Assembly: GCA_964017145.1 (NCBI GenBank)
Contig: OZ024842.1
Location: 2,542,001-2,606,000, forward strand
DNA from: Agrocybe praecox
Lineage: Eukaryota > Basidiomycota > Agaricomycetes > Agaricales > Agrocybaceae
Direction of reading: 5' to 3'
DNA length: 64,000 bases
Below are positions 57,617 through 64,000 of the stretch, piece after piece (position 1 is the stretch's first letter; each line of letters begins with the position of its first letter). The notes beneath the pieces were generated by a model. The model was not told the DNA's origin and searched no databases. It saw only the letters and a list, made by a program, of their open reading frames with translations. Both the position numbers and the translations under genes were made by a program.

Positions 57617-58139
57617 AGGAGCTCCTAGTATGAACTTGGCGTCTATTTTTGTCCCGCGACTTATACCGAACATGGACTTCTGAGATTCCCGGCTGCGCAT
57701 GGTTCTTACAAAGAGGGTTCCACATGGGAGTGTTAGCAAAATGAAGGTTTTCGCTAAAGCTTTCAACCATTAGCTACTACTGCTAAACCTCTAGTTTTTT
57801 TTTACTAATTCACTTGTAATTCACAATATTTATGCCTAGCTGAGTACTATGTAGACTTTGATTGTTCACCATTATTACGACGTTCGGTTGAGACTACTGT
57901 ACTGTTATACCATAGTCTGTACTCATTGCTTGTATTGCTCATCTTTTTGCTCAACGCTGACTGTAAATTTTACTGCAACGGCTTTTGAAGGAAGTTGCCA
58001 ATTTAAGCGCTTGAGTTAACTAGGGTATATTACGTAAATATTGTTATTTAAGTTGGGACCCATTGGCAAACACTGTGGCAAAAGCGTCGCGGCCAATGAG
58101 TGCGTCGTGCTCACATTTCAGACATTGACATTCAACATC
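57617..58139. other. Intergenic region CLC/SmD3
   Basis: About 520 bp. The left part is 3' UTR with AT-rich runs; the right part is the SmD3 promoter and leader. A frame runs upstream of the SmD3 ATG from 58041 but has no conserved content. Confidence 0.4.
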
Positions 58140-58828
58140 ATGGCAAACGCAGGACTGGGAGTCCCTATCAAATTATTGCACGAGTCGCTAGGGCACATTA
58201 TCACTGTGGAACTTAAAACAGGGCAGCTATATCGAGGAAAACTCGCCGAAGGTGCGCTCGATTACTCCATATGATTGAAAGATGTAAACTAACATGATAT
58301 CCTACATCGTGCCGCTTCCCGATATCCTATGGGTGTATAGCTGAAGATAACCTCAACATATCTTTGAAAGATATAACCGTTACCGGTCGCGATGGGCGTG
58401 TCTCCCAGTTAGATCAAGTGTACATTCGAGGAAGCATGATTCGTTTCTTCATAGTGCCCGACATGTTGCAAAATGCCCCCATGTATGTCTTTCTTCACCA
58501 ATTATTCTTTCCCATCGTCAATGTTTCTTGGAAACTCACGTTCTTCTCTTGTCACAGGTTCAAGCGAGTTGGCCCCAATGCTATGAGAGGACGGGGTATT
58601 GGCACAGCAAGAGGACGTGCGACCATTATGCGTGGTGCGTAATTTATTATTATCTTCCGCCGCAGGACAAAAACGAAAGTTAACTTCGCGTCTTCTGCTA
58701 CATGATAATTAGCGAATGGTGAGTTTCAGCAACCCTTGTTTCCATCAGAATTCTGTTGACGTTTCATTTCAATTCTAGCCCGACGAGGACGTGGAGTCGC
58801 GCCCCCTGCAAGAGGAATCAGGCGATGA
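58140..58828 (+). CDS. SMD3: Small nuclear ribonucleoprotein SmD3
   Basis: Core Sm protein of spliceosomal U1, U2, U4 and U5 snRNPs. Exons 58140-58251, 58341-58482, 58558-58634, 58713-58718 and 58779-58828 sum to 129 codons, 128 aa. The Sm fold is textbook: [79 protein letters not shown]. The tail is Arg/Gly-rich ([31 protein letters not shown]), a likely target for arginine methylation. The 6-nt exon (CGAATG) is proposed because it has AG before and GTGAGT after; leaving it out also keeps the frame (127 codons). Confidence 0.95.
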
Positions 58829-59640
58829 TATGACTAGTCAAAATTTCACACTGAGGGCGGGCACAGAAGCCTGCTGCACATTGAAACTCTTTGAGGAAGA
58901 CTTAAAAGGACATGCAGAGAGTCTGGTCGTTCTTTTAGATGTACTACAGCGAATTTCACGATATCCAGTATTCATTTTGCAATTGTACATGATTGTTTTT
59001 AATTTTGGTTCCGGATTAGCGCGATGTCCTCCCCCCGAAGAGGTAACCAGTCAAATGGGAAAACTCTGACGTTAATCATTCGACAATTTAGTCTTCGCGA
59101 TGTCATGCCCGCCAAGGAAGAGTGGGAGGCTAAATCGAAATATAGTTGACATGGATCGCCAGTGGTATGGATAAAGTTGCGATGGACCAGTCCATGGGAC
59201 AGTAGGCTGTGCAAGATTCCACGACGTCAAGACGGATTACGCACCGATACAAACGAAAGAACCTTGATGGATAGATAGGCGAATTGATATTCGGCGGACA
59301 ATACAAGCCAAGAGACTGGATGGAGACAAAGGAAAACAATGGTATATGTACGTGGACGAATGATGACGCCCAAATATCTCTATTATGGAGATGAAGATTG
59401 ACCCCGAGTCATTACAGATCCTATACTGATATAATTTTCCGCCCGCGGAGCGACGAGGATAACGATAACCACAACTTCGCGCGTGGACATTTGCAGCTGG
59501 CCCGTATTGAAGGTAAAAGCATGCGAACATAGCGCAACAATTTCTGTGTTTTCCGAAAAGAAAGAGTCAAAAAGAGAAGAAAATCATGGAAAATCGTATA
59601 CCAAAGTTTTGAGCAATTTAATCATGCTCTCGAAAACTTT
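58829..59640. other. Intergenic region SmD3/SDHAF4
   Basis: About 810 bp between convergent genes. Frames on both strands (for example minus 59530-59237) have no recognisable content. I see no tRNA or snRNA. The stretch is long for two convergent 3' ends and may contain an unrecognised non-coding transcript. Confidence 0.35.
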
Positions 59641-59973
59641 TCAGAAATCAGAAACCCTGCCCTTGAAACTCCAATCGCCCCCGGGGTCGGCCGCCCAACG
59701 CTTCACAGGCTCTCGCTTTGGACCGCCCATTTCTCCCGTATCTGGGTTGACGTCACCTTCAAATTCGGGGGTGACTGGTTTGCGCGCGTCAGGATGAACA
59801 GCGAGGTCGACTTCTGGATCCGGAATTGATGATGGGGCAAGTGGTGTCTGAGCCTTTCGTAAAAGTTCTTCGAATTCTCTTTGATCTTCTCGGGGAAGAG
59901 GAAGAGGCGCTGGGCGATTCATAGAAACATTTCTTGCAAAGACTCGAGTTATGCCAACTTTGAGTCTGAACAT
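59641..59973 (-). CDS. SDH8: Succinate dehydrogenase assembly factor 4
   Basis: Mitochondrial matrix chaperone that binds flavinylated Sdh1 before it joins complex II. A single exon of 110 aa; the ATG at 59971-59973 gives MFRLKVGITRVFARNVSMNR, a good import presequence (Arg-rich, no acidic residues). The family hallmark is the C-terminal DVNPDTGEMGGPKREP, then GDWSFKGRVSDF and stop TGA at 59641-59643. The frame remains open 15 nt upstream with no ATG. It diverges from the following regulator across 173 bp. Confidence 0.93.
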   Translation of the reverse strand: MFRLKVGITRVFARNVSMNRPAPLPLPREDQREFEELLRKAQTPLAPSSIPDPEVDLAVHPDARKPVTPEFEGDVNPDTGEMGGPKREPVKRWAADPGGDWSFKGRVSDF

Positions 59974-60146
59974 TGTGGATTGAGACAAGGACAGGCTACA
60001 TACAGCACTGCTAATCCGTCCCGGCTATTAATGTTAATTACCGGATCAAATGACAAATGTTGAAGTTCTGCAATTAATCCCGCCAACATCACGTGCTACC
60101 AATCGCAGTACCCGTGTAACGAGCAAGCTGTCCGGTATTTCTCTTC

Positions 60147-63100
60147 ATGTTGCCCACGAAAGACGTTGGCCCTCCAGTCAAGAAACGAAAGAAGGAAAGG
60201 GCCTGTGATGCTTGCAGACGAAAAAAGACGAAATGTGATGGCCCCTTGATGCCTAATGGCTTTTGCACGAATTGTATGCAAACCAGTAGGGTCTGCACAT
60301 ACGTGTGAGTATCTCTCTGCCTCCTGAATAAAGAAGATCATTCATTGTACCCCTTCAGAGAGGCTTCTAAGCCTCGTGGACCACCGAAGGCGTGCGTATG
60401 ACTATCGCTATCATCTTACTTCTTGTAACAGACGAGTTTCACATTAGCTATGTAACGGCGCTTGAAGACAAAGTCGAGGCATTAGAAGCCTTGCTCAAGC
60501 AGGTTTGTGCGTCTCAGGAAAGCCCATATTGTGTCTCACCGTTTGTGTGTACAGGTTCAACCGGGCGTTGACTTCTCGGCGGAGCTTGGACCCCGCGTTA
60601 TCAGGGATTCTTGGAAAAATGACACATCCGCTTCGCCATCTTCTCACACAAGCGCCTATGGTCTAACTACGCCTTCTAATAGGTTGTCGCCTGGATTACT
60701 ACCTTTTGAAAGCCGCTCAAGTGAAGTCGCGTCCCATTCTTTTCTCTTCCGATCACCTCATTCCACCCATCTCAAGTTTCATTCACAAACGCGCGCTAAG
60801 CGGACTGAAATCGATTCCAATGGAATCATGTCGTATCGTAACTCCAATGTATCTGACGACGAGTCAACCTCGGACACGGCATCCTCCTCATCAGATACCG
60901 AAGAGATCGTTGTCACTTCACTCATTGGAAGAACTAAAATCACATTATGTGCTTCTGACAATGAAGATTCCGCTGGAGATAATAACATTCGGTTTTCCGG
61001 CAGAAGTAGCACAGCTGGTTTGGTAGAAACAACTAGACAATTTAAACATATGCATATGCAAGAGACCTCAAGTCCTCTGTCCAGTCTCGATAACGGATCT
61101 GTGGCTCAAACGCGGAGGCCTCAATTCTGGAAAACACCACCTGTGCGTGCAAACATTTGTAGCAAAGGTTTATTGTGGGACTCAAACTTTTTCAAACAGT
61201 GGGAGTTGAAAACCGACAACACTGGAATGGAGACACCCGAAAGCCTCCTCCGTCGCTTTCCCCCCGAAGATTTGGCAACAATTCTCATAGACTTGTATTT
61301 CCAATCTTGCAACTGTATTTTCCCATTACTCCACCGACCCACGTTTTATCGCCAATGGAAAGAAGGATTATACCGCAGAAATATATGGTTTTCCTGTGTC
61401 TGTGTTGTCATGTTCGCTATAGCAAGCAAATGGTGTACGGACGAGCGTGTACTCCCCAATTATGGGGTTGGGACGGACGGCAAGCCTGATTGGGCAAAAG
61501 CCGGACATCAGTACTTCGACATTGCTATTGGTATGTGCCCGTACTGATTTCTGCTCAACCAATTCTCATAAGCCATTAGACATACATCAAGCTCGGAAAA
61601 GCATATTCCATCCCGCCAGTTTGTTCGAAATACAAACGTTTTCGGTAGGCTTCCTGCTCATTAATGAGATTACTGGACTGAACGTTTGGCAAAGCTCATG
61701 GCATTGTATCTAGCAGGAACACCTGCCTACCCTACCGCATGGATAATGGTTAGCGCCGGTATCCGCAGAGCTCAGGACGTTGGGGCACATCGCAAGAAAG
61801 TGTATCGTTCTGAAACCAATTTCGATGACGAGCTTTGGAAACGAGCCTTTTGGCATCTTGTTGTCCTTGATCGGTTAGGAGGTGCGCACCTTGGGCGTAC
61901 ATGCGGCCTTGCTGAAGAAGAGTGCGCATTCTTGTTTTTCTCGAACGAATGAGACTTGGGTCGCTGATACATAATCCAGTTTTGACCTTGACATGCCACT
62001 TGAGGTCGATGACGATTACTGGGAAATAGAACAAGACCCCAAAAAAGGTTTTAAACAGCCTACCGGCACACCTTCCATGATAACGGCCTTCAACGAACTT
62101 ATTAAATGTACTCAGATCATGGCCTTCGCCATGAGGACTCTAGTACGTGGTGGCTTTTTGTGTTTTTCAGAATTTAATATTTAAAACCATCAGTATGCCA
62201 TTGATAAACCCAAGTCTTATCGTACTCTCGTCCCACAAGACAAAGGAGATCTTGTTAAAAAACTTTCTATCGCTTTAGACGCATGGAAGGAGAAGTTGCC
62301 AGACCATTGTAAGAGAATGTTAATTGACCCCACGTCATCACTAATTTTTAACTCACGCAGTGCAAATGCGGCAAACCTTGCAGGCTTCTGCCTTTTCAAA
62401 TCAAACTACGATTCTTCAAAGCACTTATTATCTGACTCGAATGCTCATATACCGCTCAATACCGGTTTCTCTACCTCGACTCCAATCTAGATCGTATACC
62501 CCACACGCATCTAAATCCTTACCATTTGCTGAGACTGAGACTGATACACACCACGCTTCACTTATTTGCGCAGACGCTGCTAAATCATGCGCCGCCATCA
62601 TCAATCTTCAAATCCAACAGGGCGTGAAGAACTTTTTTGTACCTGCCATTATCAATATTGCCTTTTTTTGCGCTGCTTTCTTATCGGGAAATGTTTGGAA
62701 TTTGAAGATACGAGAACGGGATGCTCGTAACAGAAACGTGGATATTAAACCACCTCTTGCTCACAGTATTGAAGAAAACAATGCTGCTATCAAGATTTTT
62801 ATACAAGCTTTGGAAGAGGCCCAGCCACGTTGGGAAGTAGCAACTCCGTTATTGTGGGTATTTTTCTTTTGAATTGGTGTTTATAGTTAATGTGGATAAC
62901 AGACGAGTCCTTGACGGATTATGGGACTTTGGTAGTGCGTCAGAAGCACCTGCTCCGGCCACTGTAACATCAAACACTCCGAATTCTCAAGATATCGATC
63001 ACTGGTCATCGGTACGGCTCAATGATCAGCAAGTGCAATTCCGTCATCTCATTCCTCCATCGACATCCAAGGGGCGACACTCAAGTAACGTTGTGATGTC

Positions 63101-63596
63101 AATGGAGTCCTTCGGGCGATCCTCAAAGTTCGGGCATGATATTCATGGTCCACAAGTTCAAACCCGTTATAACCGAGATGGCAATACCTCCTCGAATGGA
63201 ATTCAGCCTTCGCTGACATCACCCGGTGGACGTGCTCGGGCAATTTCAACAAACGGCGATAGTCAGCAATGGCGCGAACGCCCATTGCCTTCTATCAACT
63301 CAATGAGGACGCGGCGGTCTTCGTTTCCGAATCTTTTCAAGATGAATTCACCAAATTCCTACGAGGAGAATATGGCTCAGCCAAGGGTTTATGCTCATAC
63401 ACCGCCGTCAATCGTAATGCAAACCTCTTCTGAAGTGAGATATGAAGATGTCAACATGCACTTCGAACACGAATTGCATGCATCAAACCCTCATTTAAAT
63501 TATCCCCAGTATGACCTCATGCGACCTCCATTACCACCAATGTACGTGGTTCAAGACTATGCGCGAGGACCTTATGATACAATGAATTATCGGTGA
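60147..63596 (+). CDS. Zn(II)2Cys6 transcription factor with fungal_trans domain
   Basis: Large fungal-specific regulator of about 900 aa in eight to ten exons. The ATG at 60147 gives MLPTKDVGPPVKKRKKER. The zinc cluster is CDACRRKKTKCDGPLMPNGF followed by CTNCMQTSRVCTYV, with the longer loop seen in Xlr1/XlnR-like and Xlnr-related clades. A short coiled coil (YVTALEDKVEALEALLKQV) follows. The middle homology domain is clear: LIDLYFQSCNCIFPLLHRPT FY, MALYLAGTPAYPTAWIMVSA, GIRRAQDVGAHRKK, WKRAFWHLVVLDRLG. The C-terminus is Ser/Asn/Pro-rich and ends RGPYDTMNYR. Basidiomycete homologues are widespread; the target genes are not known. Confidence 0.9.
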
Positions 63597-64000
63597 ATGA
63601 TGCCTGGGTGACCATGGCTATACCATCTATCTATTATAAAGTTGCTTAATTTTCTTGCTTGCTTTCGTTCTTTGCTTTCATAGATAAATGTTTTGATCTT
63701 TTTTGTGGTAAATAATTATATCGTTCAATCTGTTGCTACCTTATTTTGTAATCTGTATCATTTGTACATTAACCAAACAATCATTGCTCCGAGTGTCCAA
63801 CGACTGTAAATATCAGAATTAATCATTGGTGTACATAATAATAAAACGCTAACGGAGGAATACTTTTCAGTGAAGGAGATTGGAATGAAAAAAAGTGCTG
63901 ATCATCTTCATCTACTGTGGACTGCTACCGAGAAAAACTAAAAATACAAAAACTGTGGCAGGTCCAAAAATCAACATTGTAATTAAACCACTACAAAAAC
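63597..64000. other. 3' flank of the last regulator to window end
   Basis: 404 bp of AT-rich sequence with T-rich runs and AATAAT-type signals compatible with 3' UTR and polyadenylation. No gene is recognised before the window ends. Confidence 0.4.

Noticed and set aside
1..64000. CRISPR arrays, operons, prophage or biosynthetic gene cluster
   Set aside because: No regularly spaced repeats, no co-directional overlapping genes, and no polyketide, peptide or terpene synthase motifs were seen.

Overview
This is eukaryotic nuclear DNA from a filamentous basidiomycete, very probably a mushroom-forming Agaricomycete. Nearly every gene is cut by short introns of about 48-60 nt with GT(A/G)NGT donors and CAG/TAG acceptors. 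Genes are dense on both strands, and the protein set (RMT2, two-subunit-type ALG14, Cti6-like PHD protein, Zn2Cys6 regulators, GLTSCR-domain protein) is fungal. There are no operons, CRISPR arrays or prokaryotic signals. Gene names rest on motif and family recognition without a database search. Exon junctions were read by hand. For TM9SF, RPS23, VPS8, BET5, SmD3, PRKRIP1 and the hemerythrin gene I checked that the exon lengths sum to an open frame.

Left third (1-32.1 kb): the 3' part of a TM9SF/EMP70 gene; mitochondrial tyrosyl-tRNA synthetase (-); ribosomal protein uS12/RPS23 (+); a transglutaminase-like protein (+); CDP-diacylglycerol synthase CDS1 (-); DNA topoisomerase I (-); complex I subunit NDUFB3 (+); threonine deaminase ILV1 (-); Cti6-like PHD protein (+); VPS8 of CORVET (+) converging on COG2 of the COG complex (-); a 1.07-kb terminal-inverted-repeat element; an Ost-alpha/TMEM184 transporter (-); a hemerythrin-domain protein (+); a PRKRIP1 homologue (-).

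Right half (32.2-64 kb): arginine methyltransferase RMT2 (+); TRAPP subunit BET5 (+); FUN30/SMARCAD1 remodeller (-); a divergent mitochondrial carrier (+); a Zn2Cys6 regulator (+); U2AF small subunit (+); ALG14 (-); APC8/CDC23 (+); a GLTSCR/BICRA-domain protein (+); a CLC 2Cl-/H+ exchanger (+); SmD3 (+); SDHAF4 (-); a second Zn2Cys6/fungal_trans regulator (+). The gene-poor stretches are 26.4-27.8, 33.6-34.8, 41.5-43.7 and 45.1-47.0 kb.

Most genes are core housekeeping and do not form a cluster with a shared pathway. Recurrent themes are membrane traffic (TM9SF, VPS8, COG2, BET5, CLC), splicing (U2AF35, SmD3, PRKRIP1), chromatin (TOP1, FUN30, Cti6-like, GLTSCR) and mitochondria (MSY1, NDUFB3, carrier, SDHAF4). 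Many neighbours are tightly convergent or share short divergent promoters. The most unusual material is the TIR element with an intron-bearing reading frame, two GC-AG introns, and several microexons of 6-24 nt. I saw no convincing wholly new system.
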